Shown: in pieces, positions 22,871 through 32,279 of the stretch
How positions within the stretch are numbered: the stretch's first letter is position 1
Layout of the letters: every line of letters starts with the position of its first letter
Assembly (NCBI GenBank): GCA_017557885.1
Contig: JAFYXV010000008.1
Location: forward strand, 101,307-165,306
Length of the DNA stretch: 64,000 nt
Source: a bacterium
GTDB lineage: Bacteria; Auribacterota; UBA3054
Reading direction: 5' to 3'
The notes under the pieces: generated by a model
Databases searched by the model: none
Seen by the model: the letters and a program-made list of their open reading frames with translations, nothing else
What the model was told of the DNA's origin: nothing
Position numbers and translations under genes: made by a program

Positions 22871-24002
22871 CCGCGAACCAAACTCTTACGAAGAGATAAT
22901 CGCCGCCGCGCCCCATGGCAGCAAAAAATATTGGACCGAGATCCCTGACGATTACCAGAGCATGGTTTTAAGCTCCCTGCGGGCCCGTATAGCGGGCTGC
23001 AACCTGGGAGCCATAGTGGAAGGCTGGTCTCTCATAAAGATGGAAAATTACGCCAAGGAGATCGGCGTCCCCTACCCTATGACCGACTACTGGCCCTCCT
23101 CCCCGGACCCGGAGGAACCGCGCTACATCCTCGGCAGGAACCGCCAGTACACCAAGGGCGAGATGAGATATTCTCCCGTGGACGACGACACCACCTACAC
23201 CATTCTGGGTCTCCTAATAGCGGAAGAAGCGAAGAATTTCCCATTCGCTCTCGACGACGTGGCAAATGCCTGGCTCAAATATCTGCCCATGGCCTGCACC
23301 GCCGAGAAAGTGACCTTGGACAATCTCAAAGCCGGCGTCGCTCCAGAAAAAGCCGCTGAGATAAACAATCCTTACGACGAATGGATCGGCGCGGACATCC
23401 GCTGCGACGGCTTCGCCTACATGGCACCAGGCAACCCGAGATTAGCCGCCAAATTAGCCTACACAGACGCTTATCTGAGCCACCGCAAAAACGGCATCTA
23501 CGGGGAAATGTATTTTGCGGCCGTCATCAGTTCCGCCTTCGCCCTGAAAGATACCAAAGCCGCCCTGGAAGCGGGACTGTTTGAGATCCCGGAAAACTGC
23601 GACCTGGCGGCAGCGGTTAAATGGGCCCTCTCCCTTTACGGCAAAATAAAAGACTACAGAGAAGCCGCGAAACTAGTCGATGAGCGCTTCCCGAATATGT
23701 CTCCCGTCCACACCATCAACAACGCCTGCCTGACCATATTCGCCCTGGGCCTCGGGCATGAAACGAAGTCCATAGACACCGTCATCTCGCAGTGCGTCGC
23801 CATGGCCCACGACTGCGACTGCACCGCCGCCACCGCCGGCTCGATCGCAGGCGCGGCCTGGGGAAACGCCACGCTCTCAGATCACTGGTATGAACCTTTC
23901 AACGACATCCAGGAAAGCTACCTCATAGGCCGCCGCGTCTTCGGCATCGAGGACCTCTCCTTCCGCTTCGCCGCCCAGGCCAAGCGCCATAAAAAACTTT
24001 AA
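22863..24002 (+). CDS. ADP-ribosylglycohydrolase (DraG/ARH)-like protein
   Basis: A 379-residue cytoplasmic protein of the all-helical ARH/DraG fold, whose members cut ADP-ribose from proteins, nucleic acids or small molecules using two Mg ions. The first metal motif appears as D107-D-D-T-T111 and the second as D317-C-D-C-T followed by A-A-T-A-G-S-I-A-G-A-A-W-G, close to the usual D-x-D-T/S pattern. The N-terminal R-I-A-G-C-N-L-G-A-I-V-E-G replaces the usual G-x-x-x-G-D-A-x-G. Overlap of 8 bases with the preceding gene places it in the VTC/DUF4956 unit. The substrate is unknown, and no ADP-ribosyltransferase is nearby. Confidence 0.82.
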   Translation: MPDREPNSYEEIIAAAPHGSKKYWTEIPDDYQSMVLSSLRARIAGCNLGAIVEGWSLIKMENYAKEIGVPYPMTDYWPSSPDPEEPRYILGRNRQYTKGEMRYSPVDDDTTYTILGLLIAEEAKNFPFALDDVANAWLKYLPMACTAEKVTLDNLKAGVAPEKAAEINNPYDEWIGADIRCDGFAYMAPGNPRLAAKLAYTDAYLSHRKNGIYGEMYFAAVISSAFALKDTKAALEAGLFEIPENCDLAAAVKWALSLYGKIKDYREAAKLVDERFPNMSPVHTINNACLTIFALGLGHETKSIDTVISQCVAMAHDCDCTAATAGSIAGAAWGNATLSDHWYEPFNDIQESYLIGRRVFGIEDLSFRFAAQAKRHKKL

Positions 24003-24020
24003 TTTTCTATAAAAAAAAGA

Positions 24021-24060
24021 CAACAAAAAAAGAGTCGTGCAAACGACTCTTTTTTTGTTG
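24021..24060. terminator. Bidirectional intrinsic terminator
   Basis: Perfect 18-base inverted repeat with GCAA loop, A-run and T-run on opposite sides. It lies between the glycohydrolase-like gene (plus) and tRNA-Gly (minus) and serves both. Confidence 0.93.
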
Positions 24061-24068
24061 TATCCTGC

Positions 24069-24144
24069 TGGAGCGGGCGACCGGACTCGAACCGGCAACC
24101 AACAGCTTGGAAGGCTGTGACTCTGCCAATTGAGTTACACCCGC
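24069..24144 (-). tRNA. tRNA-Gly, anticodon TCC
   Basis: A complete 76-nt cloverleaf. The acceptor stem GCGGGTG pairs with CGCCCGC, D arm ACTC/GAGT, anticodon stem ACAGC/GCTGT with loop CTTCCAA (anticodon TCC), T arm GCCGG-TTCGAGT-CCGGT. The 3' CCA is encoded (24069-24071). It lies 34 bases past rpsI and probably derives from the rplM-rpsI transcript. Confidence 0.95.
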
Positions 24145-24178
24145 AAAAGCAGATATGATAGCCCGAAGGGCGATCTCT

Positions 24179-24679
24179 TTAACGCTTCGAGAACTGGAAG
24201 CGGGCGCGGGCGCCGCGCTGGCCGTATTTCTTGCGCTCTTTCTCGCGGGCGTCCCTGGTCAGAAGACCGTTGGACTTCACGAGAGCCTTGGTCGCGTCAT
24301 CGATGAGAGCAAGGGCTCTGGCGATGCCGTGACGGATGGCGCCGGCCTGTCCGGAGATGCCGCCGCCGGCTACGGTGGCGACCACATCGAACTTGCCGAT
24401 GATCTTGGCGGCTTCGAAAGCTTCCTGGACCAGCTGCCTGGTGGTGTCCACGGGGAAGTAATCCTCAAAGGCGCGGCCGTTGACGGTAATGGTTCCATTG
24501 CCGGGTTTCAGGACCACGCGGGCGCTGGATCTTTTGCGGCGGCCGGTGGCGGAGTAACTTTCGGTGAAGACACGGGTGTCCTCAACGGGAGCGGCCTGGA
24601 CCTCAGGAGTGGTTTCGACTTCGGGAACCTCGACGGTTTCCGGGGTGACGTTGCTGTTTTCGCTCATATTATCACTCAT
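24179..24679 (-). CDS. rpsI: 30S ribosomal protein S9 with acidic N-terminal extension
   Basis: Small-subunit protein whose C-terminal tail reaches the P-site tRNA. The core starts at about residue 40 (Y-S-A-T-G-R-R-K-R-S-S-A-R-V) and ends with the expected K-Y-G-Q-R-G-A-R-A-R-F-Q-F-S-K-R. Residues 1-38 form an unusual Glu/Pro/Val-rich acidic extension, giving 166 residues against about 130 in typical S9. Neither of the two N-terminal ATGs (24679, 24667) has a clear ribosome binding site, so the exact start is open by four codons. It follows rplM by 15 bases. Confidence 0.96.
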   Translation of the reverse strand: MSDNMSENSNVTPETVEVPEVETTPEVQAAPVEDTRVFTESYSATGRRKRSSARVVLKPGNGTITVNGRAFEDYFPVDTTRQLVQEAFEAAKIIGKFDVVATVAGGGISGQAGAIRHGIARALALIDDATKALVKSNGLLTRDAREKERKKYGQRGARARFQFSKR

Positions 24680-24694
24680 TTATTAAGAGGTTTG

Positions 24695-25141
24695 TTACAG
24701 GGTGATCTCAACGGGTTTCTGGGCGCTGTGCGGATGTTCCGGGCCGGCGTAAATTTTAAGCTTCGCGAGAATGGAGTATCCGAGCTTATTCTTGGGAAGC
24801 ATGCCCTTGACAGCGTGAAGAATAACACGTTCAGGATGGGATTCGATGACATCCGCGAAATTGCGGCGCTTGAAGCCGCCGGGATAACCGGAGTGGCTGG
24901 TGTAGCTCTTGTCGGTCGCTTTGCGGCCGGTGACGCTGACTTTTTCGGCGTTGATGATAACGCAGTAGTCACCGCCGTCCACGTTCGGCGTGAAGGTGGC
25001 TTTGTTTTTGCCGCGCAGAATGTCGGCCACTTTGGTGGCGAGTCGGCCGAGGTTCTGGCCTTCGGCGTTGATCAGATACCATTTCTGATCGACATCCTGG
25101 GCTTTCAGAACAAAGGTCTTGTTGACGTCTTGCTGTTTCAT
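24695..25141 (-). CDS. rplM: 50S ribosomal protein L13
   Basis: Large-subunit assembly protein of 148 residues with the family pattern K-W-Y-L-I-N-A-E-G-Q-N-L-G-R-L-A, then D-Y-C-V-I-I-N-A-E-K, the H-S-G-Y-P-G-G segment and M-L-P-K-N-K-L-G. The ATG at 25141 has GAGG five bases upstream. The reading frame continues open upstream but that part is the leader. It is the first gene of rplM-rpsI-tRNA-Gly and has a near-ideal promoter about 110 bases upstream. Confidence 0.97.
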   Translation of the reverse strand: MKQQDVNKTFVLKAQDVDQKWYLINAEGQNLGRLATKVADILRGKNKATFTPNVDGGDYCVIINAEKVSVTGRKATDKSYTSHSGYPGGFKRRNFADVIESHPERVILHAVKGMLPKNKLGYSILAKLKIYAGPEHPHSAQKPVEITL

Positions 25142-25247
25142 AATTTCCTCAGTTAAAGAAAGAAAAATGTTTCGGTACTTAAACCCGCGGAAAGAGGCAA
25201 CCGTCATGCTCGGAAACGCTTGTCCTTTTTTTAGGTTTAGGTTAAGT

Positions 25248-25276
25248 ATAATACCACTTTGCCTTTTCAAAGTCAA
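25248..25276 (-). promoter_or_regulatory. Sigma70-type promoter for rplM-rpsI-tRNA-Gly
   Basis: Minus strand: -35 TTGACT (25271-25276), 17 bases, -10 TATTAT (25248-25253). It shares TTGACTTTGAAA with the thrS promoter. Confidence 0.82.
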
Positions 25277-25321
25277 CACGGGACCCAAGGCCGGGCTCTT
25301 CCGGGAAGCGGACGCTATCCC

Positions 25322-25350
25322 TTGCGCCGATTTGGGGGTTGTGCTAGAAT
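25322..25350 (+). promoter_or_regulatory. Promoter for gapA
   Basis: -35 TTGCGC (25322-25327), 17-base spacer ending in TGC, -10 TAGAAT (25345-25350). The ATG is 75 bases downstream. Divergent from the rplM promoter. Confidence 0.7.
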
Positions 25351-25367
25351 AGATTTTAATACTGTAA

Positions 25368-26447
<1,080 letters not shown>

Positions 26448-26470
26448 GCGCAACAAAGCGATCCTATAAA

Positions 26471-26505
26471 AGGGGCGGGAGGCGTCAGCCGCCCGCCTCT
26501 TTTTT
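26471..26505 (+). terminator. Intrinsic terminator between gapA and pgk
   Basis: GC-rich stem 26471-26483 with 26488-26500 (one A/G mismatch), GTCA loop, then a run of Ts to 26505. It may be partly leaky, since no separate pgk promoter is evident. Confidence 0.8.
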
Positions 26506-26529
26506 AATAAAACTTAACAGGAATTTTAT

Positions 26530-27822
26530 ATGAACAAGAAGACTTTAAGAGACGTTGATCTCAAAGGCAAAAGAGTCGTCATGCGCGTGGACTTCAACGT
26601 CCCCATGGCCAAGGACGGCTCCGGCAAAATAACGGACGACACGAGGATCGTGGCCGCCCTTCCCAGCATCAAGTACGTCCTGGAGCAGGGCGGATCACTT
26701 GTCCTCATGAGCCATCTGGGCCGTCCCAAAGGCAAAGGCTTTGAACCGGAATTCACCCTGAAGCCCGTCTCGGAAGCGCTGAGCGCCAAATTAGGCCTCG
26801 AAGTTAAGTTCGTTCCGGACTGCATGGCCGCCGACGAAGTGGTTAACGCCCTGAAGCCCGGCGAAGTCGCCCTGCTGGAAAACACCCGCTTCTACAAAGC
26901 GGAAGACGGCAAAGTCAAAAAGGACGACGAGAAGAAAGGCATCCATCTGACGGAAGAGGAATATCAGCAGAAGAAAGCCGAATTGAAGACAAAGCGTCAG
27001 GAAATGGCCAAGAAGCTCGCCTCTTACGGCGACCTCTACTGCAACGACGCCTTCGGCACGGCTCACCGCGCCCACGCCAGTACGGCCGTCATCGCCGACT
27101 ATCTGAAGCCCGCTGTTTCCGGCTTCCTGCTTGAGAAAGAGATCCAGTTCCTGGGCGACGCCGTCGAGAACCCGGTGCGTCCCTTCGTCGCGATCCTTGG
27201 CGGCGCCAAGGTCTCTGACAAACTGGCGGTGGTCAAAGCCCTCCTGGCCAAGGTCGATACTCTCATCATCGGCGGCGGCATGGCCTACACCTTCAAGAAA
27301 GCCCAGGGCATGAAGATCGGCAATTCTCTCTGCGAAGACGAACAGGTCGCCTACTGCAAGGATATGCTTGACGAAGCCGAGAAGAAAGGCGTCAAGATCC
27401 TGCTGCCGGTGGACAACCTCATCGCCGACAAATTCCCCGAGACCAAGGATGCTTCCGACATTCAGATCAAGGAATGCGAAGGCGACATCCCCGACGGCTG
27501 GATGGGCCTCGACATCGGCCCCAAGAGCGTTGCGCTTTTCAGCGATGCTCTGAAAGGCGCCAAGACCGTGGTCTGGAACGGCCCCATGGGCTGCTTTGAG
27601 TTCGCGCCCTTGTCCAAGGGCACCTACGGCGTCTGCGACGCTGTGGCGACCGTAAAAGCCAACGGCGGCGTTTCCATCATCGGCGGCGGCGACTCCGTCA
27701 GCGCTGTCAAGAAGAGCGGCAAGGCCGGCGAAATGAGCCATGTCTCCACCGGCGGCGGCGCCTCATTGGAATTCCTGGAAGGCAAAGTCCTCCCCGGCGT
27801 GGCCTGCCTGGACGAAAAGTAA
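26530..27822 (+). CDS. pgk: Phosphoglycerate kinase with a lysine/glutamate-rich insertion
   Basis: Transfers phosphate from 1,3-bisphosphoglycerate to ADP in glycolysis. The core motifs are present: R-V-D-F-N-V-P (19-25), S-H-L-G-R-P (61-66), [18 protein letters not shown] (172-184), the G-G-A-K-V-S-D-K hinge region and the terminal G-G-G-D-S. At 430 residues it is about 30 longer than usual, because a charged segment (about 126-156, [11 protein letters not shown]...E-E-E-Y-Q-Q-K-K) is inserted between E-N-T-R-F-Y and the M-A-K-K-L-A-S helix. thiD follows after 3 bases. Confidence 0.97.
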   Translation: MNKKTLRDVDLKGKRVVMRVDFNVPMAKDGSGKITDDTRIVAALPSIKYVLEQGGSLVLMSHLGRPKGKGFEPEFTLKPVSEALSAKLGLEVKFVPDCMAADEVVNALKPGEVALLENTRFYKAEDGKVKKDDEKKGIHLTEEEYQQKKAELKTKRQEMAKKLASYGDLYCNDAFGTAHRAHASTAVIADYLKPAVSGFLLEKEIQFLGDAVENPVRPFVAILGGAKVSDKLAVVKALLAKVDTLIIGGGMAYTFKKAQGMKIGNSLCEDEQVAYCKDMLDEAEKKGVKILLPVDNLIADKFPETKDASDIQIKECEGDIPDGWMGLDIGPKSVALFSDALKGAKTVVWNGPMGCFEFAPLSKGTYGVCDAVATVKANGGVSIIGGGDSVSAVKKSGKAGEMSHVSTGGGASLEFLEGKVLPGVACLDEK

Positions 27823-27825
27823 GCA

Positions 27826-28632
27826 ATGCCAAAAAAAGCGCTCAGCATAGCCGGCTCCGACAGCGGGGGCGGCGCGGGGATCCAGGCGGACCTGAAGACC
27901 TTCACAAGTTTGAAAGTTTTCGGCACGACCGCCATCACCGCCGTCACCGTCCAGAACACTCTGGGAGTCAGTGGCTATGAGCTTATGCCGCCAAAACTCG
28001 TTTCCGACCAAATCGAAGCGGTCTTGGAAGACATAGGCGCGGACGCCGTGAAATCCGGCATGCTGGGAAGCGCAGCTATAATCGCGGCGGTGGCGCAGAC
28101 TCTGCGTCATCGCCGCCTTCTTTATGTCCTCGATCCCGTCATGATCGCCAAAGGCGGCGCCAAGCTTTTAGCCGACGACGCCATCGAAAACTTAAAGCAA
28201 TTGCTCATCCCGATCGCAACCGTCGTTACGCCGAACATTCCGGAAGCCGAGGAAATAAGCGGCGTGAAGATCGAATCTGAAGCGGCGCGTCAAATGGCCG
28301 CAAGAAAGATCTTATCCTTGGGGCCGCAGGCTGTCATAATAAAAGGCGGACACGGGAAGGCGGAACAGGGTCCCCGGGCCTTCGACGACCTGCTTGTCAT
28401 TAAAGAAGGCGAAAACGAAAAAGAGCATTATCTTCCCACCGAAAGAATAGAGACCCGCTGCGACCACGGCACCGGCTGCACTTTCTCCGCGGCCCTGACC
28501 GCTTTTCTGGCCAAGGGCGAAAGCGTTTTGTCCGCCGCGGAAAAAGCCAAAGCTTATTTGACCGACGCCCTGAGATCCGCCGAGCCAACCGGACACGGCC
28601 ACTGCTCCGTCGATCACATGCACGCTCTTTAA
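27826..28632 (+). CDS. thiD: Hydroxymethylpyrimidine/phosphomethylpyrimidine kinase
   Basis: Phosphorylates HMP and HMP-P in thiamin synthesis or salvage. The 268-residue ribokinase-fold protein begins with the ThiD signature [19 protein letters not shown], continues with V-T-V-Q-N-T-L-G-V and D-P-V-M-I-A-K-G-G, and has the anion-hole motif H-G-T-G-C-T near residue 220. It sits 3 bases after pgk with only a weak ribosome binding site, suggesting translational coupling to a glycolytic gene, which is an unusual partner. No other thiamin gene and no TPP riboswitch is visible. Confidence 0.95.
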   Translation: MPKKALSIAGSDSGGGAGIQADLKTFTSLKVFGTTAITAVTVQNTLGVSGYELMPPKLVSDQIEAVLEDIGADAVKSGMLGSAAIIAAVAQTLRHRRLLYVLDPVMIAKGGAKLLADDAIENLKQLLIPIATVVTPNIPEAEEISGVKIESEAARQMAARKILSLGPQAVIIKGGHGKAEQGPRAFDDLLVIKEGENEKEHYLPTERIETRCDHGTGCTFSAALTAFLAKGESVLSAAEKAKAYLTDALRSAEPTGHGHCSVDHMHAL

Positions 28633-28651
28633 CACTAAAGACAGTTAAAAT

Positions 28652-28685
28652 AAAAACAGCGCCGCTTTTTTGCGGCGCTGTTTTT
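28652..28685. terminator. Bidirectional intrinsic terminator
   Basis: Perfect 14-base inverted repeat (28652-28665 with 28672-28685), core CAGCGCCGC/GCGGCGCTG, flanked by A and T runs. It ends the gapA-pgk-thiD unit and the opposing ten-gene rib/nusB run. Confidence 0.93.
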
Positions 28686-28702
28686 TTATCGCGGGATAAG
28701 AT

Positions 28703-30325
28703 TTATTCCCTGGTGATGACCACGTCCCTGATGTCCATGTAGCAGTTGGTGGATTCGCCCATCAGGTAGAAACAAATAGCGAAAGCAAGGTTGGGATCCT
28801 GTTCGGTCTTGCTGGCGTGGTGGGCGTCGTGGATGAAGCTCAAGTCGGCGAAATCCTCGCTGAGGCTGAATTTTTCGTCGTGATCGTATTTCACCTGATA
28901 CACCGTGTCGCCTCTGATCTCGTCTTCCCAGTTCTGCTCCATGTACAGCCGGCCTTTCCCGCCCCTGCCCCTGGCTTTGAAGCTTATGCGGTAATTCCTG
29001 CCGTCAACGACCCGCATGTCGCCCTTATGAATGCCGCCCGTGCCGCCGATGTAGCCGTCGGCGTAGGTCAGGTGGAAAAAGTCCACCACGGCGGTCTCGC
29101 CGGTCATGCGGTTTATGATGACCGTCTCGGATTTAACGTCCGCTATAGGCGCGGAGTTGTCAGGCCATTTCTGATCCTCTGTCCAGCCGGGGATCGCTTT
29201 GTAAGGCTTGTAAACGTCCTTGCCCTTCAGCTGGGTTATGGGTCCGAAGGCTGGGCGCATTTTGACGCCGATGTTGCGGGAGACGTAAAAATAGCCCTTG
29301 ACGTCGGACAAGATGAGGTCCAGAAGGCCGTCCTTGTCGATGTCGTAAACGTAACAGCGGGCTCCCTCGCCCACCGGAGTGGTGGAGCCGTTCACCATAA
29401 GTTCGCCGGCGAAATCAAGCAGCCTGGGGTTCTCCGGATCGTCCTTTTCCGGGGAGTAGTACAGCAAAAGTTTGCCGTCGGCGTCGGCCACCAGAAGGTC
29501 CATCTTGCCGTCGCCGTTCAAGTCTCCGTGGCAGGGATCGAGCATCTCGTGCCCGTAACCGTAAGCCATCCAAGCCTTGTCCCCCGCCGGATTGAAACGC
29601 GGGTTGGAATTGGAGCCCATGTTGCGGAAGAAATAGACCGCGTTGGCGGAATAAGAGGCGTCGCCGAAATAAAGGTCGAAATGCCCGTCCCCGTCCCAGT
29701 CGTAAAACCTGGGGGTCAGGCCGCGGCCGATGTAAGGATCTTTGCCGAATATCAGAGTGGGCGTCGAGACCTTGAAATAACCGTTCCCCAGGCCTCTCAA
29801 AACATAGATCTCGCCGTTCTCGGAGGAATAGACCAGGTCGTTCTTGCCGTCGTCCTCAAAGTCCTGCACGTCCACGTGCAGAAGCGACCAGGTGGAGCAC
29901 TGCCTGTGCAGGAAGACGCCTTTCTTGAAGCGGGGCGGAAAAGTCCCCGTTTTCGATTCCTGTTCAAAATACCAAATGAAACCGTTCTCGCCTCCGCACA
30001 CCAGATCCGGGCGGCCGTCGCCGGTGATGTCCTTGAAACAAAGGGAGGGGCCCACGTGGTAGTCGCCCACGCTGGTGCCGTGGCGAAGCGTCCAAAGCTT
30101 GCCGCCCTTCACTTTGAGAAAGCCTTCCCTGGTCACGCCGTCCCAAAGATTCTCCCTCATTTCTATGGCGTCCTTGCTGATAATGGGAGAAGGAAGAAGT
30201 TTTTCCTTAGCCCTTTTTGACTCCTCCTCATCCTCGGCTGCGAAAAGCAAAGGAGCCGTCAGCGCAAGAAGCAGCGCAAAAAACGAAATTCTCTTAGTCG
30301 TGTTTGTCATTTTAAGCTTTATCAC
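28703..30325 (-). CDS. Exported FG-GAP/VCBS beta-propeller protein, copy 2
   Basis: A 540-residue secreted protein with a signal peptide ending near L-L-F-A. The middle (about 75-375) holds at least five calcium-binding loop repeats of the D-x-D/N-x-D-G type (I-T-G-D-G-R-P-D, W-D-G-D-G-H-F-D, L-N-G-D-G-K-M-D, I-D-K-D-G-L-L-D), typical of FG-GAP propellers. The C-terminal part (about 420-540) is a beta-sandwich with Y-R-I-S-F-K-A-R-G, resembling carbohydrate-binding modules. The GTG at 30325 overlaps the TGA of the upstream paralogue; an ATG at 30310 would also give a good signal peptide. Last gene of the run. Role probably surface binding; ligand unknown. Confidence 0.88.
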   Translation of the reverse strand: MIKLKMTNTTKRISFFALLLALTAPLLFAAEDEEESKRAKEKLLPSPIISKDAIEMRENLWDGVTREGFLKVKGGKLWTLRHGTSVGDYHVGPSLCFKDITGDGRPDLVCGGENGFIWYFEQESKTGTFPPRFKKGVFLHRQCSTWSLLHVDVQDFEDDGKNDLVYSSENGEIYVLRGLGNGYFKVSTPTLIFGKDPYIGRGLTPRFYDWDGDGHFDLYFGDASYSANAVYFFRNMGSNSNPRFNPAGDKAWMAYGYGHEMLDPCHGDLNGDGKMDLLVADADGKLLLYYSPEKDDPENPRLLDFAGELMVNGSTTPVGEGARCYVYDIDKDGLLDLILSDVKGYFYVSRNIGVKMRPAFGPITQLKGKDVYKPYKAIPGWTEDQKWPDNSAPIADVKSETVIINRMTGETAVVDFFHLTYADGYIGGTGGIHKGDMRVVDGRNYRISFKARGRGGKGRLYMEQNWEDEIRGDTVYQVKYDHDEKFSLSEDFADLSFIHDAHHASKTEQDPNLAFAICFYLMGESTNCYMDIRDVVITRE

Positions 30326-31974
30326 TGTTTTTGCAATTTAATATCTCTGATATCCAAAAAAGCGTTGGTGGCGGTGGGGGTCATTTTGAAGCTTACGGAG
30401 ACCGCGGGGTGCTCCCTTAAGTTGCTGACGAATTCCGGGGAGTAGGTGAAAGAGAAATCGGACCATTCGTTGCCCACGGTCATGTTGAAATCCTTGGTGA
30501 TGCTGTCCTCGTGCACCGTGTCGCCCTTGATATATTTCTCATAGATCTGGCGTATGTGGCAGATGGGCTTCACGGCCCGGCCCCTGGCCTTGAAGGAGAG
30601 GCGGTACTGGGTCCCGTAATCCAAATTGTTGATGGTGTCGTTGTAATACTTGGCGAAATAGGAATCGGTGCCAAGATATCCGTCCTCGTAATAAGCCCTG
30701 GCGAAATTGTATTTCTGCTGGGTCATAGGATCGGTCTCGGACATGAACTTGATGTTGCAGCCGGTGTTGCCGCCGTAGCGGGCCGGGTTCCAGTAAGTGT
30801 AGGAGTCGTCCTCGTGGTGTCCGTACCAGGTGGCCTTGGAGGGGCCGGGATAGGGTTTCAAGCGGTCCGTGCCCTTGACGATGACCGGCTTGCTGAATTC
30901 GCAGCGCTCCATGGGACCCACGAACTGCGCGGCGTAGATCTTGCCGTCCACGGAGCTGATCAGAAGCTCGGGCTTTTTGTCGCCGTTGAGATCAGCGAGA
31001 TACGGCCTGGTGCCTATGCCGAAAAACTTGGCGGGCGTGTCGGCGAAATAGGCCGATTTCTTGTATTCCAGCAAGTACTGGGCGTCCGTCTGGTCTTCCT
31101 GGAAACCCACGTTGATGTAAAGATGCAGCCCTCCGTCCAGAGCGCCCGTCAGGATGTCGGGTTTGCCGTCGCCGTTGAAGTCGGCGATGGTGGGGGCCAG
31201 CTGTTCCCTGCCGTAGCCGTAGGCCAGCCACTGGGGCTTCTGGTTGCGGAAATTGGGAGCGGAGCTGCTGCCCTTGTTGAAGAGGATATAGATGGCGTTG
31301 GCGGAATAAGAGCCCTCGCCGTAGAGAAGATCGTAGTTGCCGTCGCCGTTCCAGTCCCAGATCCTGGGAGAAAGCTGGCGCCCGGTGTAAGTGTCGCCGT
31401 TCTCGCCGTTGCCGTTCAGCTGGTTTCTGGCGCTTTCCGCCAGATTGAAAAGGCCGTCTCCTTTGCCCTTCACGAAGAAGATGGTCCCCTTGTCGCTGCC
31501 AACGACTATGTCCTGTATGTTGTCGCCGTCCATGTCATGCACGTCAACGCCGGTCACGGCGCAGCCGAAGAAAGCGTGGAGGAAGCGGCCGGAACCGAAT
31601 TTCGGGGGCCAGGTCTTGCCTTCCCTTTTGAAGATCCAGATGAAGCCGCTTTCCGAAGCGGCCACCAGCTCCATCCTGCCGTCGTTGTCCACGTCCGCGT
31701 AGCAAATGGGGTTGCCCAATCTGGCGGGGCCGACGGTCCTGTCTTCCTTGAACTGATAGACCTCGATGGGCTTCAATTGTATCTCGCCGTCCTTGTTGAC
31801 GCCGTCCCAGAGATTGTCCACTTTAAGGCTGGGCGAAAAGTCCCAGCTGGTCATCAGGTTCGGGGCGGGAGGAGCCGGCGGAGCGGCGTTCTTCGCGCCG
31901 GCAGCCGGCGCAGTCGGGGCGGCAAGCGCGCAGGAAGCGATTGCGGCCAGCAATGGCAAATAGATTTTTTTCAT
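30322..31974 (-). CDS. Exported FG-GAP/VCBS beta-propeller protein, copy 1
   Basis: A 550-residue paralogue of the following gene with the same order: signal peptide (M-K-K-I-Y-L-P-L-L-A-A-I), an Ala/Pro-rich linker (20-40), the shared N-L-W-D-G-V segment, then FG-GAP repeats with acidic loops (D-V-D-N-D-G-R-M-E, D-M-D-G-D-N-I-Q-D, W-N-G-D-G-N-Y-D, F-N-G-D-G-K-P-D, L-N-G-D-K-K-P-E). It ends in a beta-sandwich carrying Y-R-L-S-F-K-A-R-G and a final D-I-R-D-I-K-L. I chose the ATG at 31974 because AAGGTGG lies 5 bases upstream; the in-frame TTG further up overlaps the previous gene. The two paralogues join through a GTGA overlap. Confidence 0.88.
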   Translation of the reverse strand: MKKIYLPLLAAIASCALAAPTAPAAGAKNAAPPAPPAPNLMTSWDFSPSLKVDNLWDGVNKDGEIQLKPIEVYQFKEDRTVGPARLGNPICYADVDNDGRMELVAASESGFIWIFKREGKTWPPKFGSGRFLHAFFGCAVTGVDVHDMDGDNIQDIVVGSDKGTIFFVKGKGDGLFNLAESARNQLNGNGENGDTYTGRQLSPRIWDWNGDGNYDLLYGEGSYSANAIYILFNKGSSSAPNFRNQKPQWLAYGYGREQLAPTIADFNGDGKPDILTGALDGGLHLYINVGFQEDQTDAQYLLEYKKSAYFADTPAKFFGIGTRPYLADLNGDKKPELLISSVDGKIYAAQFVGPMERCEFSKPVIVKGTDRLKPYPGPSKATWYGHHEDDSYTYWNPARYGGNTGCNIKFMSETDPMTQQKYNFARAYYEDGYLGTDSYFAKYYNDTINNLDYGTQYRLSFKARGRAVKPICHIRQIYEKYIKGDTVHEDSITKDFNMTVGNEWSDFSFTYSPEFVSNLREHPAVSVSFKMTPTATNAFLDIRDIKLQKQ

Positions 31975-31984
31975 ACGATCCACC

Positions 31985-32266
31985 TTATTTGTCAAGTCCT
32001 TTCACCTTTTTGTAGCTTTCGCATTTGTAGGCGAAATAAGGGTTGCAGCAAAGAGATTCGATCTCTTCCTGATAAACTTTCCACTTGGAACTGTCGTTTA
32101 TGGTATTGCGCCGGCAGGGGCATTCCAGGACGATGTAGCGCCTGTTGTAGGGGTCCATAGCCTGCGCGTAAATAAATAGCTTCTCTTCGGCGAAAGGACA
32201 TTTCGTCCTGCTCTGGATTTCGTGCATCACGTCTTCCATGGAGCGTTTTTCTTTATTTTCTTCCAT
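31985..32266 (-). CDS. Small cysteine-rich cytoplasmic protein
   Basis: A 93-residue protein without signal peptide or membrane helix. It has six cysteines (C23, C49, C51, C73, C74, C82), including C-P-C at 49-51 and C-C at 73-74, which could hold zinc or an iron-sulfur cluster; this is inference. I recognise no family. It begins 13 bases after the tsaC stop and ends 10 bases before the FG-GAP start, so it is part of the run. Because of the weak ribosome binding site, an internal ATG at 32239 is an alternative start. Confidence 0.7.
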   Translation of the reverse strand: MEENKEKRSMEDVMHEIQSRTKCPFAEEKLFIYAQAMDPYNRRYIVLECPCRRNTINDSSKWKVYQEEIESLCCNPYFAYKCESYKKVKGLDK

Positions 32267-32279
32267 TTTTTCTCGCTCT

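Noticed and set aside
28817-32160. Plus-strand frames of 467 and 549 codons opposite the FG-GAP genes
   Set aside because: Mirror frames; the minus strand carries repeated D-x-D-x-D-G motifs and signal peptides.
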